A stretch of DNA of 64,000 nucleotides from Cochleicola gelatinilyticus (GTDB lineage: Bacteria; Bacteroidota; Bacteroidia; Flavobacteriales; Flavobacteriaceae): the NCBI RefSeq assembly GCF_001637325.1, contig NZ_LRXL01000001.1, positions 1 through 64,000 of the forward strand, in the 5' to 3' direction. This document shows, one piece after another, positions 1 through 11,800 of this stretch; within the stretch, counting starts at the first letter, position 1, and every line of letters starts with the position of its first letter. Both the position numbers and the translations under genes were made by a program. The notes beneath the pieces are model-generated. The model had not been told where the DNA came from and did not search any database. It saw nothing but the letters and a program-made list of their open reading frames with translations.

Positions 1-3000
1 TCACAACAACAGTTCCGTTAACAGGATCCGTATTGTCCGTTACAGTAATCTCATCTCCATCTGGATCAAAGTCATTTGAAAGTACTGTACCACTCACAGG
101 AATATCAACCAAAGTCGTATTGGTATCCGCATTGGCAATCGGAGCCTGATTATCTGGTCCGTTCAATGGCAATACTTCAATATAAACCGTTGTAGTATCG
201 CATGCTTCTGGAGTACCATCGTCACATATTGTATACTCGAAAGTATCTTCTCCTATATAGCCTGGGTTTGGCGTATAAGTATAATCACCATTTGGCTGAA
301 TCGTAACAGTACCATTAGAAGGATTGGTATTACTTGTTACTAATTGGTTATCACCTTCAGCATCCTCATCATTAGTTAATACATTTCCATTTACAGGAGT
401 ATCAACATATGTGTTGTTTATATCACTAATTGCATCTGTACAGTTGCTAAGAATTGTAATATCTATTTCTATAGTACAACCCGCAGCATCGGTAGCGATT
501 ATTGTATAATCACCTTCAGCCAATCCGGTAAACGTGCCATTTGCTTGAGGTGTACCACCGTCTAAAGCGTATAAATAAGGTTGCGTTCCTCCAGCAGCTT
601 CAACCGTAACAGAACCATCAACATTACAAATATTTTCAGTTTGTTCAATAATACTTATAGAAAGCTCATTATCTGGCTGAATAACTTCAGCAGAATTAGT
701 AGTAGTACAACCATTAGCATCTGTAATTACAACACTATAAGTTCCCGCTGTAAGATTTATAAGATCTTCGGTAGTTTCGCCATTTGGCGACCAAACAAAA
801 GTATAAGGCTGAGTTCCACCTGTAACTGTAAGGTCAAGAGACCCTGTGCTATCTCCAAAACAATTAACGTTCGAAATTGCGATTCCTGAACTTAACACCC
901 CAGGTTCATTAACTGTAGTAGTTGCTTGCGCTGTACATTGTGTAAAAGTATCTGTTACTGTAACTGTATAGGTTCCTCCAGAAAGACCCGTAATACTTTG
1001 CGTTGTTTCTCCACCAGGTGCCCAAGAATAAGTAAAAGGTCCTACTCCGCCAGAAATTGTAGCATTAGCAGTACCATCGCTATCCCCATTACAAGTAACA
1101 GGAGTAGCAGTTGCTGAAACCGCAAGGTCTCTACAAGTACCTGAGTTCACTGTAGTACTCGCTGTAGCCATACAACCATTTGCATCGGTCACGGTCACTG
1201 TGTATGTTCCAGCGCTTAAATTTTCAATTGTTTGTGTTGTTTCACCGTTAGGAGCCCAAACGTATGTATAAGGTGGTGTTCCTCCAGAAACATTTGCGGT
1301 TGCGGTACCATCACCTGTTGCTGGCCCACTTTCATCTGTTGAAGAAACACTAACATTTAAGGCATTAGAAGGTTCAGTAATAGTAACACTTTGCTCAACA
1401 GGCTGACAAACAGTTCCATCTATAGTAACACTTACTGTGTAAATGCCTGCTGTTAAACCACTAACTGTACTAGATGTAACTCCACTATCAACTTGTTGTG
1501 GCGTTGTATTCCACGTAAAGGTAAACGTTGCATTAGGATTTGAAACAGAGCTTGCGCTTGCTGTAGCAGTTCCAGTATCGTCCCCCGTACAAAGTACAGG
1601 TATAATTTCATCTATAGCAATAATAGCATCGCATGTATTTGAACAATCTATCACCACGCTCTGTTCAGAAACACAACCATTTTTGTCGGTTACCGTTATA
1701 GTATGCGTTCCTGCTGGTAAGTCTGTTGCTGTTGCAGTGGTCTGCCCACCTGCACTTGCACTCCAAACATAGGTATATGGAGGCGTTCCTCCAGTTACAG
1801 TAGCTGTTGCTTCTCCATCTGTACAACCTTGCGCTGTAGTAGCATTTTCTTTTGTAATCTGAATACTTAAAGGGTTAGAAGGTTCTCCAACCGTAATAGA
1901 AGCTTCTGTAACTGAACATCCGTTAGAATCTGTAACCATTACAGTATATGACCCTGCTGCAATATCAGTTAAATCTTCTGTGGTTTCACCGTTGTTCCAA
2001 GAATATGAATAAGACGGCGTTCCACCTGTAACAGTAATATCTATAGCACCCGTTAATTCTCCGTTACACAAGACATCGGTTACAGTATAATCAATTTCTA
2101 AACCACTAGAAGGCTGTAACACTTCTGCACTTGCAGTTGTTGTACAACCATTTGCATCTGTAATTAATACACTATATGTACCCGCAACTAAATTAGTAAG
2201 GTCTTCTGTGGTTTCGCCATTTGGTGACCAAGCAAAACTATAAGGTTGTGTTCCACCTGTAACTGTTAGATCAAGGGACCCAGTATTTTCTCCGAAACAA
2301 TTAATATTTGTAACTGCAATTCCAGAACTAAGAACTCCCGGCTCGTTAACCGTTGTTGTAGATTGTGATGTACATTGTGTAAATGTATCTGTAACAGTTA
2401 CTGTATAAGTTCCGCCAGTAAGACCACTTATAGTTTGAGTTGTTTCTCCTCCTGGTGCCCAAAAATAGGTAAAAGGTCCTACTCCACCATTAACTCCAGC
2501 TGTTGCCGTACCATCACTATCACCATTACAAGTCACTGGGGTTGAAGAAGCGATTACATCAAGACCTTGACATGTACCAGCATTTACAGTAGTAGTTGCC
2601 ATATCTGTACAACCGTTTGCGTCTGTTACAGTAACTGTATAATTACCAGGGGACAACCCAGAAATAGTTTGTGTCGTTGCTCCTCCTGGGCTCCAAGAAT
2701 ATGTATAAGGAGGTGTTCCTCCTGTTGGATTTGCTGTAGCAGTACCATCGTTTGTTGACGGTCCACTTAAATCTGTGGAAGCTGCAGTTACATTCAATGC
2801 ATTGGTAGGTTCCGAAATTGTTACACTTTGCTCTACCGGAAGACATACAGTTCCATCGATCGTAACACTTACCGTGTAAACTCCAGCTGCTAACCCAGTA
2901 ATTGTACTAGAGGTAGCACCCACAGTTGTCTGAGGAGGAGTCGTATTCCATACAAATGTAAAAGCTGCACCAGGATTCGCTATTGAAGTTGCACTTACAG

Positions 3001-6000
3001 TAGCACCCCCTGTTAACTCTCCAGCACACAACACATTAGTTACGTTATCTACACCAATAACTGCATCACAATTATTAATACAGTCTATAACAACCCCTTG
3101 TTCAACTTCACAGCCATTAGCATCAGTAACGGTAACCGTATGTGTTCCTGAAGGTAAGTTTGTAGCGGTAGGAGTAGTTTGACTACCCGCACTTGCACTC
3201 CACAAATACTCAAAAGGAGGTGTCCCGCCTGTAGCAGCAACAGTAGCTTCTCCATTTTGACATCCTTGAGCCTGAGTTGCATTCACCTTTGTAATTTGAA
3301 GGACAATTGCTTCAGGCTCCGTTAGTGTTACTGAAATTGACTCATTGTTACCAACTGAATCTGTTATCGTAACATTATACACTCCAGCAACAAGACCATT
3401 GAAAGTTGGGCTATCTTGGGGTGTTCCTCCATTTATAGCATATTGAAACGGCGGAACCCCACCCTCTGCAGAAACAGTAATTGAACCTGTAGCGGCTCCA
3501 TTACATAAAATGTCATCTTTATTTTCTACAGTAATTTCTATATCTGTAAAACAATCGGCATCAACATTAACTCCTCCAGCAATAATCCATGACTGTCCAT
3601 TAACTGTTTGACCGTTCTGACCATTTCTAGTATCTACAGTTATAGTCACTTGTGTAACATTTCCTGGCACGTTTTCTAATGTCAACATTGGAATTGCTAA
3701 ACAACACGTTCCTCCAGGTAAATTTGGATCTGATCCATAAAGAAATTCTTGATCTGTAACTCCACCAGCTTCCGCTTTAAGTAATAAATATCTTCCATCG
3801 TTGGTTAATTCTGAAATAGGTGTTTCAATAACAAGATCTCTAGGCCCTGAAAACGCAGGAATATCGATAGTAAAACTTTGAATATCATTTAACCCACTAA
3901 TATCAGTAAACACACCTGAATTAGAAGAAGCGTCAGGAACATTTCTAAAAGCATACACTACTACAGACTGAAGATTGTTTGTCTGTGAATTATTAGAGTA
4001 AGTAACTGTCGAAGTTGAACCAACGATAAGCCCTCTATATACCCAAATATTTGTACTCGTACCAGAAGGTTGTGTTCTTACTAAAGTATGAGGAACACCA
4101 GCGTCATCAACTATCTGAATGGTAGGCCCAGGATTTCCTCCTTTATATACCGTTTCTACAACGTATTGATAAATATTCCCTGAATCTGGCAGATTTACAG
4201 TTGTTGTTGTATTACCATTTGCATTGTATCCATATTCATCAACAGTTTTGTTATCACCACACTCGAATTCCCATCCAGTAATATCTGGCGGACCATCAAC
4301 AAAATCATTACCACAAGTAGACGCCAAATTAATTACACGTGTAATTAAATTATCATTATCCCCATCAACATCAGAAACAGAAACATATCCATCAGGATCG
4401 TTTTCACGAATCTCATAGGTTACATCTACCAATGCTTCCGGTATAAAGGCAGTAGCCATATAGTGACCTTGATTATCTGTTTGAACTGTTACAGAACTAC
4501 CGTCAGAGCCCGTAACATCGATTTCTACATTAGCTAAAGGATTTCCGTCATCATCACTCACATTTCCACAAATAACAGGATATGTAATTAGAACAGACTC
4601 TGGGTTAGTGTAATTTGCATTATTCATATTTAACGAATAATACCTATCACTATTCCCATCAATCTTACCTACACGATAATTTAAAGAAGATTTATTCTCC
4701 CAGTAGTTACTATATGTAAACCTTGGATCGGTAGAGATATCACCACCGGGTGCGGTAAGAATATTTCGTGCCTGTCCCCGAACTGAACTCGCATTTTGCG
4801 TAATATCAATTAAAGTATTTGCAGAAAGGAAATAAGCATCCGGCAAGCTTAATTCTGCGTATTCTCGTGTACTTTGGCTATCTCCATCGATATCGAAAGG
4901 AGTTCCAAAGAAAGAAATTAAAACCTCATCACCATAGTTTCCTCCTTCTTCAACAAATGTGATGTTAAAAAGAACACTTTGATTGTTATTATTAGTACTA
5001 TTTATTCTTGGCTGAAACGCTTCAGGGATACCCGTTGAAGTAACGTCCATTTCTAAAAGTGAAGCTCCTCCTGAAAATTCTACAATTTTCACCAAAGCAT
5101 CTATGTCAGGAAACACATTGGAAAAGCGATAGACCGAATTAACAGCTAAATTTGACCCGGAAATACGTTGTGGATTTCTAAAATTACCATTTTCATAAAA
5201 TGGAGAACAGGTACAATCACGCGGGGGCGGTGTTGTTAACACATTGATTGTAAGCTTAGCAGTCCCACAAGCAGATGGAGTTCCATCATCACATACCTCA
5301 TAAACAATTAAATCCTCACCAATAAATCCTGGGTTTGGTGTATAAGTATACGATCCATTTTCGTTAAATACGATACTTCCATTCGAAGGACCTGAAACCG
5401 GAGATAAATTAAGCGTTAATTCATCATCTTCTGGATCTATATCATTAAGTAAAACATTTCCTGAAACCGATACTCCTTCAAAAGTACTGTTAATATCATC
5501 AGTAGCTCCTGTTCCATTATTTGGACACGTAACATTTTCAGACAACATTAAGTTAAAATCCCCATGTGTATAGTAGCCATTTCCGCTTGTTACATTAAAC
5601 CAACCTGAACCACCAAAATCTAAACTATTGCTAGTTATATTTGCCCCATGTCCAATTTGAAAGGCTTCCCCTGTTCTCTCAATTGTAAAATTACCTTTAG
5701 TGCTAGATTTAAAGGTACCACACATTTCAGTATAATAAACCCAACCTGAAGTGTTAGCGTTAAGACACGTATGGTTCTTAGGACTTCCATTAGGAGGAGT
5801 CGTTGTTGCACCAGAAAAATAAATATCAAAAATAAAATTCTCACTACCTCTTCTGGCAGTAGCTTGATAACGAGCAGTTCCCGTAGAAGTACATTCTGTC
5901 CAAACTGAAGTTCCCGTAGTTTCTAAATGAATATTGCTTGAACCGTTGTTTAAATAAATCTGATAAACTTCATCACTACTACAGTGATCGGTATCTGACA

Positions 6001-6340
6001 CCTCTCGTGTACAATCACATGGAACATCAATATCACAACCAGTAAGAAAAGAGGCTGTGGTATCAAAATTTTCAGAATAGAATGATTGTTCAGATGAACT
6101 AAAATTTCTCTTATCTTCTCCCGAGGTTAACCAATAACTGGAATCGGGTAATTTTGGCCCGATAAACGTGTCGGCTTCTGATAAAAGCTCAAAGTAGAAC
6201 GTAACATTTTCATTATTATCTGGATAATAATAATTTGAATTGTTAAATCCAAATACGTTTATCAAAGAGAAAAACAACGTAAAAACGCTGAATAAGGTTA
6301 ATGTTCTCTTGTACAGGGGGGAAAAAGTAATTTTATGCAT
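1..6340 (-). CDS. SprB-repeat giant cell-surface adhesin (3' end outside window)
   Basis: The frame is open from an ATG at 6340 to the left edge, about 2113 codons, with no stop seen. The N-terminus has a signal peptide (basic residues then a hydrophobic stretch, about residues 1-32). A tandem-95/cadherin-like domain with a [14 protein letters not shown] motif lies near residues 275-365. An SdrD_B/carboxypeptidase-regulatory-like domain ([19 protein letters not shown]) is near 585-665. About 13 SprB-type repeats (core LCNG..TG...[12 protein letters not shown]...[21 protein letters not shown]) fill about 930-1900, and two more tandem-95 domains follow. SprB repeats are known from the mobile gliding adhesin of Flavobacterium johnsoniae, secreted by the type IX system. 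The C-terminal sorting domain would lie beyond the window, so T9SS secretion is inferred. The repeats contain a large internal duplication. Confidence 0.9.
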   Translation of the reverse strand, partial: MHKITFSPLYKRTLTLFSVFTLFFSLINVFGFNNSNYYYPDNNENVTFYFELLSEADTFIGPKLPDSSYWLTSGEDKRNFSSSEQSFYSENFDTTASFLTGCDIDVPCDCTREVSDTDHCSSDEVYQIYLNNGSSNIHLETTGTSVWTECTSTGTARYQATARRGSENFIFDIYFSGATTTPPNGSPKNHTCLNANTSGWVYYTEMCGTFKSSTKGNFTIERTGEAFQIGHGANITSNSLDFGGSGWFNVTSGNGYYTHGDFNLMLSENVTCPNNGTGATDDINSTFEGVSVSGNVLLNDIDPEDDELTLNLSPVSGPSNGSIVFNENGSYTYTPNPGFIGEDLIVYEVCDDGTPSACGTAKLTINVLTTPPPRDCTCSPFYENGNFRNPQRISGSNLAVNSVYRFSNVFPDIDALVKIVEFSGGASLLEMDVTSTGIPEAFQPRINSTNNNNQSVLFNITFVEEGGNYGDEVLISFFGTPFDIDGDSQSTREYAELSLPDAYFLSANTLIDITQNASSVRGQARNILTAPGGDISTDPRFTYSNYWENKSSLNYRVGKIDGNSDRYYSLNMNNANYTNPESVLITYPVICGNVSDDDGNPLANVEIDVTGSDGSSVTVQTDNQGHYMATAFIPEALVDVTYEIRENDPDGYVSVSDVDGDNDNLITRVINLASTCGNDFVDGPPDITGWEFECGDNKTVDEYGYNANGNTTTTVNLPDSGNIYQYVVETVYKGGNPGPTIQIVDDAGVPHTLVRTQPSGTSTNIWVYRGLIVGSTSTVTYSNNSQTNNLQSVVVYAFRNVPDASSNSGVFTDISGLNDIQSFTIDIPAFSGPRDLVIETPISELTNDGRYLLLKAEAGGVTDQEFLYGSDPNLPGGTCCLAIPMLTLENVPGNVTQVTITVDTRNGQNGQTVNGQSWIIAGGVNVDADCFTDIEITVENKDDILCNGAATGSITVSAEGGVPPFQYAINGGTPQDSPTFNGLVAGVYNVTITDSVGNNESISVTLTEPEAIVLQITKVNATQAQGCQNGEATVAATGGTPPFEYLWSASAGSQTTPTATNLPSGTHTVTVTDANGCEVEQGVVIDCINNCDAVIGVDNVTNVLCAGELTGGATVSATSIANPGAAFTFVWNTTPPQTTVGATSSTITGLAAGVYTVSVTIDGTVCLPVEQSVTISEPTNALNVTAASTDLSGPSTNDGTATANPTGGTPPYTYSWSPGGATTQTISGLSPGNYTVTVTDANGCTDMATTTVNAGTCQGLDVIASSTPVTCNGDSDGTATAGVNGGVGPFTYFWAPGGETTQTISGLTGGTYTVTVTDTFTQCTSQSTTTVNEPGVLSSGIAVTNINCFGENTGSLDLTVTGGTQPYSFAWSPNGETTEDLTNLVAGTYSVLITDANGCTTTASAEVLQPSSGLEIDYTVTDVLCNGELTGAIDITVTGGTPSYSYSWNNGETTEDLTDIAAGSYTVMVTDSNGCSVTEASITVGEPSNPLSIQITKENATTAQGCTDGEATATVTGGTPPYTYVWSASAGGQTTATATDLPAGTHTITVTDKNGCVSEQSVVIDCSNTCDAIIAIDEIIPVLCTGDDTGTATASASSVSNPNATFTFTWNTTPQQVDSGVTSSTVSGLTAGIYTVSVTIDGTVCQPVEQSVTITEPSNALNVSVSSTDESGPATGDGTATANVSGGTPPYTYVWAPNGETTQTIENLSAGTYTVTVTDANGCMATASTTVNSGTCRDLAVSATATPVTCNGDSDGTANATISGGVGPFTYSWAPGGETTQSITGLSGGTYTVTVTDTFTQCTAQATTTVNEPGVLSSGIAISNVNCFGDSTGSLDLTVTGGTQPYTFVWSPNGETTEDLINLTAGTYSVVITDANGCTTTNSAEVIQPDNELSISIIEQTENICNVDGSVTVEAAGGTQPYLYALDGGTPQANGTFTGLAEGDYTIIATDAAGCTIEIDITILSNCTDAISDINNTYVDTPVNGNVLTNDEDAEGDNQLVTSNTNPSNGTVTIQPNGDYTYTPNPGYIGEDTFEYTICDDGTPEACDTTTVYIEVLPLNGPDNQAPIANADTNTTLVDIPVSGTVLSNDFDPDGDEITVTDNTDPVNGTVVV
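660..1861 (-). repeat. Second copy of the internal duplication (SprB units 8-12)
   Basis: Five units match units 2-6 of the upstream copy in order. The place of unit 7 is taken by a diverged unit ([20 protein letters not shown]) that resembles the first SprB unit rather than its positional counterpart. The boundaries are approximate because they are set by protein similarity read by eye. Confidence 0.7.
1862..3299 (-). repeat. First copy of a 1.44 kb internal duplication (SprB units 2-7)
   Basis: Six SprB units here recur in the same order in the following 1.2 kb. Landmarks confirm the period: the codons for QITK.NAT.AQGC lie near 3261 and again near 1824 (1437 bp apart), and [12 protein letters not shown] lies near 2331 and 891 (1440 bp). 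The protein copies look roughly three-quarters identical by eye, so this is an old tandem block duplication rather than an assembly echo. Confidence 0.8.
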
Positions 6341-6408
6341 ACCCACTTATTTATGATGATTTTCAAAATTTTAAAACGCACACTTGCGCCTACTTCTCAA
6401 AGTATATC

Positions 6409-6416
6409 CAAATATA
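6409..6416 (-). promoter_or_regulatory. Putative -7 element (TATATTTG) of the adhesin gene
   Basis: On the minus strand the octamer TATATTTG matches the Bacteroidota sigma consensus TAnnTTTG and would leave a leader of about 60 nt before the ATG at 6340. The best TTG for a -33 box is about 25 bases upstream, longer than the usual 17-20, so the assignment is tentative. The rest of the 331-bp divergent spacer (6341-6671) is AT-rich with no ORF or strong repeat. Confidence 0.4.
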
Positions 6417-6647
6417 CGTAGGAAAAAGTGTTAACGATTTACAAAAAAACAACTATTAGTTCAACTGTGAGTTTTACTCGTTGAATTACAACATTATCCC
6501 GATTTACAGATTTTTTTTTGTAGGAATTTCCGTAAGTGTTTACACGTATGACCCTGTAAACAGGAATATTATAGCCTTTTTATTTTGTGGGAATTAATTT
6601 TGCGAAATATTCAATAGAAACGTTTTTTTTACGAGTAATACAAGGCG

Positions 6648-6655
6648 TATATTTG
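6648..6655 (+). promoter_or_regulatory. Putative -7 element (TATATTTG) of prfC
   Basis: TATATTTG matches TAnnTTTG exactly and lies 16 bp before the prfC ATG, giving a very short leader. No clear TTG stands at -33; the region there is a T-run. Confidence 0.5.
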
Positions 6656-6671
6656 CCAAAATTCTCACAAA

Positions 6672-8273
6672 ATGTCATTAAAAAAGGAAATTCAGCGACG
6701 ACGGACTTTCGGAATAATTTCGCATCCGGATGCTGGTAAAACTACATTAACCGAAAAATTACTTTTATTTGGGGGTGCGATTCAGGAAGCAGGTGCCGTT
6801 AAAAGTAATAAAATAAAAAAAGGAGCTACTAGTGATTTCATGGAAATTGAAAGACAACGAGGAATATCTGTCGCAACTTCCGTTTTGGCTTTCGAGTACG
6901 AAGGAATTAAAATAAATATTCTCGATACACCAGGACATAAGGATTTTGCCGAAGACACCTTTAGAACTTTAACTGCTGTAGATAGTGTTATTGTTGTAAT
7001 TGATGTCGCTAAAGGGGTTGAAGAACAAACTGAAAAATTGGTAGAAGTTTGTCGCATGCGGAATATTCCAATGATTGTATTTATAAATAAATTAGATAGG
7101 GAAGGAAAAGACGCTTTCGAATTATTAGATGAAATTGAACAGAAATTACAATTAAGAGTAACACCATTAAGTTTTCCAATAGGCATGGGATACGACTTTA
7201 AAGGAATTTATAATGTATGGGAAAAAAATGTAAATCTATTTAGTGGAGATAGTAGAAAAAATATAGAAGAAACCATTGAAATTGAAAATCTTGAAAGTCC
7301 AGATTTAGATAAACTAATCGGCGATAAAGCGGCTGAAACCCTCCGCGAAGAATTAGAATTAGTATATGAAGTCTACCCTAGTTTTAACAATCAAGAATAT
7401 TTAGAAGGTACATTACAGCCTGTCTTTTTCGGTTCAGCTTTAAATAATTTTGGAGTACGAGAATTGTTAGATTGCTTTGTTGAAATTGCTCCAAAACCAC
7501 GACCCAAAAAGAGTGACACACGTCTAGTGGAGCCAAATGAAACTGAATTTTCAGGATTTGTTTTTAAAATACATGCTAACATGGATCCAAAGCATCGTGA
7601 TCGGCTTGCATTTGTTAAAATTGTATCGGGAACATTTGAAAGAAATACTTCATATCTACATGTACGACAAAATAAAAAACTAAAATTTTCTAGTCCGAAT
7701 GCATTCTTTGCTGAAAAAAAACAAATTGTAGATATCTCATACCCAGGAGATATCGTGGGATTACACGACACTGGTAACTTTAAGATAGGAGATACCCTAA
7801 CAGAAGGTGAAGTTATGAATTATAAAGGTATCCCAAGTTTTTCGCCAGAGCATTTTAAATACATTAATAATGCTGACCCTATGAAAAGTAAACAGCTTGA
7901 GAAAGGAATCGATCAACTTATGGATGAAGGGGTTGCACAATTATTTACACTAGAATTAAATGGAAGGAAAGTAATTGGAACCGTGGGTGCATTACAATTT
8001 GAAGTAATTCAGTATAGATTAGAACATGAATATGGGGCCCAATGTCGTTATGAAAATCTTAATGTACACAAGGCTTGTTGGGTAGAAGCCAAAGATCCCA
8101 AAAGTGACGAATTTAAAGATTTCAAAAGAGTAAAAGCAAAATTTTTAGCTAAGGATAAAAGAGATCAATTAGTTTTCTTTGCTGATTCTGCTTTCACCTT
8201 ACAAATGACACAATCTAAATATCCCAATATAACATTTCATGTAGTTAGTGAATTCGAAAAAACAAAAAAATAA
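6672..8273 (+). CDS. prfC: Peptide chain release factor 3 (RF3)
   Basis: A 533-residue translational GTPase that recycles RF1/RF2 from the ribosome after peptide release. The G1 loop HPDAGKTTL lies at residues 18-26, followed by the switch region with RQRGISV, DTPGHKDF (G3) and NKLDREGKD (G4). The RF3-specific C-terminal domain contains GVAQLF and VGALQFEV motifs. Its length is close to the 529 residues of the E. coli protein. The TTTCGGAATAATTTCGCATCC start region encodes the usual RRRTFGIISHPDAGKT of RF3, which fixes the frame. It is monocistronic: a promoter element stands just upstream and an intrinsic terminator just downstream. Confidence 0.97.
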   Translation: MSLKKEIQRRRTFGIISHPDAGKTTLTEKLLLFGGAIQEAGAVKSNKIKKGATSDFMEIERQRGISVATSVLAFEYEGIKINILDTPGHKDFAEDTFRTLTAVDSVIVVIDVAKGVEEQTEKLVEVCRMRNIPMIVFINKLDREGKDAFELLDEIEQKLQLRVTPLSFPIGMGYDFKGIYNVWEKNVNLFSGDSRKNIEETIEIENLESPDLDKLIGDKAAETLREELELVYEVYPSFNNQEYLEGTLQPVFFGSALNNFGVRELLDCFVEIAPKPRPKKSDTRLVEPNETEFSGFVFKIHANMDPKHRDRLAFVKIVSGTFERNTSYLHVRQNKKLKFSSPNAFFAEKKQIVDISYPGDIVGLHDTGNFKIGDTLTEGEVMNYKGIPSFSPEHFKYINNADPMKSKQLEKGIDQLMDEGVAQLFTLELNGRKVIGTVGALQFEVIQYRLEHEYGAQCRYENLNVHKACWVEAKDPKSDEFKDFKRVKAKFLAKDKRDQLVFFADSAFTLQMTQSKYPNITFHVVSEFEKTKK

Positions 8274-8340
8274 AATGACGTTTTCGCAAAAAGAGAAAAA
8301 TTTAAAAAATAAATGCATTTTAAAGGCATAATAAGATATA

Positions 8341-8380
8341 AAAAACAAAAGCCACACCAATGTGTAGCTTTTGTTTTTTT
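8341..8380. terminator. Bidirectional intrinsic terminator between prfC and the DUF3467 gene
   Basis: ACAAAAGC pairs with GCTTTTGT around an inner ACAC/GTGT stem, with a T-run on the right and an A-run on the left. It can therefore terminate prfC (plus) and the DUF3467 gene (minus), which converge here. Confidence 0.8.
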
Positions 8381-8464
8381 GTTTCTATAAAACCTTTATT
8401 TGAAGCCGTAATCTTTGTTTGAATAGTTTTTTATTATCAATACAAACATTACGATTATTATCTT

Positions 8465-8785
8465 CTATGCTTCTCCCGTCGGCCCGAAATTTATTGGCAG
8501 CGTTGGTTGTTTATAATCTTTTATCTCTCCATTCGCTTTTTCGAAGCGACTTACATTATCGTGAAGTGCTTTTAAAAAGCGTTTTGCATGTTGAGGAGTT
8601 AGCACAATTCTAGATTTCACTTTACTTTTAGGAACTCCTGGCATTACCGAAACAAAATCTACTACAAATTCAGATTGTGAATGATTAATTATAGCCAAGT
8701 TACTATAAATTCCTTGCGCTGTATTTTCATCTAATTCAATATTTATTTGTCCTTGTTGCTTGCCTTTATTATTCTGATCTGCCAT
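8465..8785 (-). CDS. DUF3467 family protein at the end of the RNA polymerase cluster
   Basis: A 106-residue acidic/basic mixed protein without signal peptide or membrane segment. It carries the DUF3467 pattern: GQINIELDE near residue 12, YSNLAIINHS, then FVSVMPG and SRIVLTPQHAKRFL near residues 45-72. The function is unknown. The gene follows rpoC in the same direction, 114 bp away, a recurrent arrangement in Bacteroidota as far as I recall. A strong hairpin in the gap suggests it is expressed by readthrough or from its own promoter. The family recognition is good; any role in transcription is only inferred from position. Confidence 0.88.
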   Translation of the reverse strand: MADQNNKGKQQGQINIELDENTAQGIYSNLAIINHSQSEFVVDFVSVMPGVPKSKVKSRIVLTPQHAKRFLKALHDNVSRFEKANGEIKDYKQPTLPINFGPTGEA

Positions 8786-8835
8786 TTTACTAGGTATTAA
8801 ATGTTTCTAAAAAATTATTTATAATCACTAAAATA

Positions 8836-8866
8836 AAAATCCCGTGAAATTGTGTCACGGGATTTT
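8836..8866 (-). terminator. Intrinsic terminator after rpoC
   Basis: AAAATCCCGTGA pairs with TCACGGGATTTT around a short AATTGTG loop. On the minus strand the 3' arm is followed by a T-rich run, a textbook Rho-independent terminator for the rpoBC transcript. Confidence 0.85.
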
Positions 8867-8899
8867 ATATAGCTATGTACTTCTGAAATTAATATCTCA

Positions 8900-11800
8900 T
8901 TAGTTATAGTTTACTTCTTGCTTTTCGCGTGTCATTTCTTCCAACTCTTGCTTAGAACCTACAATAATAGTATCGTACGCTCTCATACCTGTTCCAGCCG
9001 GAATCTTATGACCTACAATTACATTTTCCTTCAACCCTTCAAGCGTATCTACTTTACCGCTAACAGCCGCTTCGTTTAATACCTTCGTAGTTTCCTGGAA
9101 GGAAGCCGCCGAAATAAACGATTTGGTTTGTAACGATGCTCTTGTAATACCTTGTAAGATTGGTGTTGCTGTTGCATTAACTGCATCACGCGCTTCCACC
9201 AATGTTTTATCAGCTCTTCTTAATATAGAATTCTCATCACGTAACTCTCTAGGTGTTACGATCTGACCTTCTTTTAAAGTATCACTGTCACCTGCATTTT
9301 CAACAACTTTCATTCCGAAAAGCTTATCATTTTCTTCAATAAAGTCATCTTTATGTGCCAATTGGTTTTCTAGGAAGGTAGTGTCTCCACTGTCAACGAT
9401 TCGAACTTTACGCATCATTTGTCGCACTACTACTTCAAAGTGCTTATCGTTAATCTTCACACCTTGTAAACGATATACTTCTTGAACTTCATTCACTAAG
9501 TATTGTTGTACAGCAGAAGGTCCTTCAATACGTAAAATATCTTCAGGAGTAATAGATCCATCAGACAATGGCATACCTGCACGAACATAATCGTTTTCTT
9601 GAACAAGAATCTGGTTGCTTAATTTAACCAAATACTTTTTCACTTCGCCTAGCTTAGACTCAACGATAATTTCACGATTACCACGTTTAATTTTTCCGAA
9701 GGAAACAACACCATCAATCTCACTAACAACAGCTGGATTTGAAGGATTACGTGCTTCAAATAATTCAGTAACTCTCGGAAGACCCCCTGTAATATCACCT
9801 GCTTTTGCAGACTTACGTGGTATCTTCACTAAGACTTTACCGATCTTAATTTTGTCACCATCATCAACCATTAAGTGAGCTCCTACTGGAAGGTTATACG
9901 AACGAATTACTTCGTCTTTCTTACCAATAATCTGTAATGTTGGAATTTTCTTTTTATCTCTAGATTCTGAAATTACTTTTTCTTGGAAACCAGTTTGTTC
10001 ATCGATTTCTACTTGATACGTAACTCCCTGCTCGATATTTTCATATTTGATCTTACCGGCAAATTCAGAAATAATTACACCATTATATGGATCCCATTGA
10101 CATACCACATCTCCAGCCTTGAGTTTATCTCCATCTTTAATAAATAAAGTAGAACCGTAAGGAATGTTATTAGTACTTAACGTAATCCCTGTTTTCTCAT
10201 CGATCAGTTTTAACTCAGAAGTACGTGAAATAACAATCTCTTCTTTAGCACCATCGGAGCTTTCACCTTTTACAGTTTTAAGATCTTCAATTTCAGCTCT
10301 ACCGTTAAATTTAACTGTTAATTTATTTTCTTCGGAAATGTTTCCTGCAATACCACCTACGTGGAAGGTACGAAGCGTTAACTGTGTACCAGGTTCCCCA
10401 ATAGATTGTGCTGCTACAACTCCTACTGCTTCACCTCGCTGTACCATTTTATTGGTCGCTAAGTTTCTTCCGTAGCATTGTGAACAAATTCCTTTTTTCG
10501 CTTCACAAGTTAGTGCTGAACGTACCTCCACACTTTCGATAGGAGAATTCGCAATTACAGTAGCAATATCTTCAAAAATATGCTCTCCTGCTTTTACAAT
10601 AACTTCTTTTGTTAATGGGTTAATTACGTCATTTAACGAGGTTCGCCCAACGATTCTTGCAAATAATGTTTCAACAACCTCTTCATTCTTTTTAAGTGCA
10701 GAAACTTCGATTCCTCGTAATGTTCCACAGTCTTCAGAATTAACAATCACATCTTGAGAAACATCTACCAAACGACGTGTTAAGTAACCCGCATCGGCAG
10801 TTTTTAATGCTGTATCTGCAAGTCCTTTACGTGCACCGTGCGTAGAGATAAAGTATTCTAAAATTGAAAGTCCTTCTTTAAAGTTAGAAAGAATTGGGTT
10901 TTCAATAATTTCACCTCCACCACTGTTCGATTTTTTAGGTTTTGCCATTAATCCACGCATTCCGGTTAACTGACGGATCTGCTCTTTAGATCCACGTGCT
11001 CCAGAATCAAGCATCATATACACAGAGTTAAATCCTTGCTGATCTTCACGAATACGTTTCATAGAAAGTTCCGTAAGCTCTGCGTTGGTCGCTGTCCATA
11101 TATCAATTACTTGATTATAACGCTCATTGTTGGTTATAAGTCCCATGTTATAGTTTCCTATAATACCATCAACTTGTGTATTTGCTTCGTCGATCATGGT
11201 GTATTTTTCTGAAGGGATAATAATATCTCCTAAACTAAAAGACAATCCACCTTCGAAGGCAAATTTATATCCTAACGTTTTAATTTCATCTAAGAAAGCC
11301 GCAGTAGCAGGAACACTTGTTTTCGCTAAAATACCACCAATAATATCACGTAATGATTTTTTGGTTAATACTTCATTAATATATCCTGCTGCTTCTGGTA
11401 CTTGTTGATTAAAGATTACTCTACCTAAAGTAGTAGTAATAATCTGCATCTTCAGTTCTCCATTTTCGTCAAAATCTTTCGTACGAATCTTAATCTCTGC
11501 GTTAAGGTCTACTTGCTTCTCATTGTAAGCAATTACAGCCTCTTCAGCAGAATAAAATGTTAACCCTTCTCCTTTTACTTTTACTTCCTCTGTAGACTTT
11601 CTTAATTTGGTCATATAATACAGACCCAATACCATATCCTGAGAAGGTACCGCTACTGGAGAACCATTAGCAGGGTTCAAAATATTATGTGAGGCCAACA
11701 TTAATAACTGGCATTCTAAAATTGCCTCCGGCCCTAAAGGAAGGTGTACCGCCATCTGGTCACCATCAAAATCCGCATTAAATGCAGTACATACCAATGG

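Noticed and set aside
324-5844. Many short frames on both strands inside the adhesin gene (e.g. 324-509 +, 581-889 +, 1443-1772 +, 5635-5844 -)
   Set aside because: They are shadows: the minus-strand frame from 6340 encodes continuous SprB and tandem-95 domains; the others are low-complexity repeats of the same bases without family motifs.
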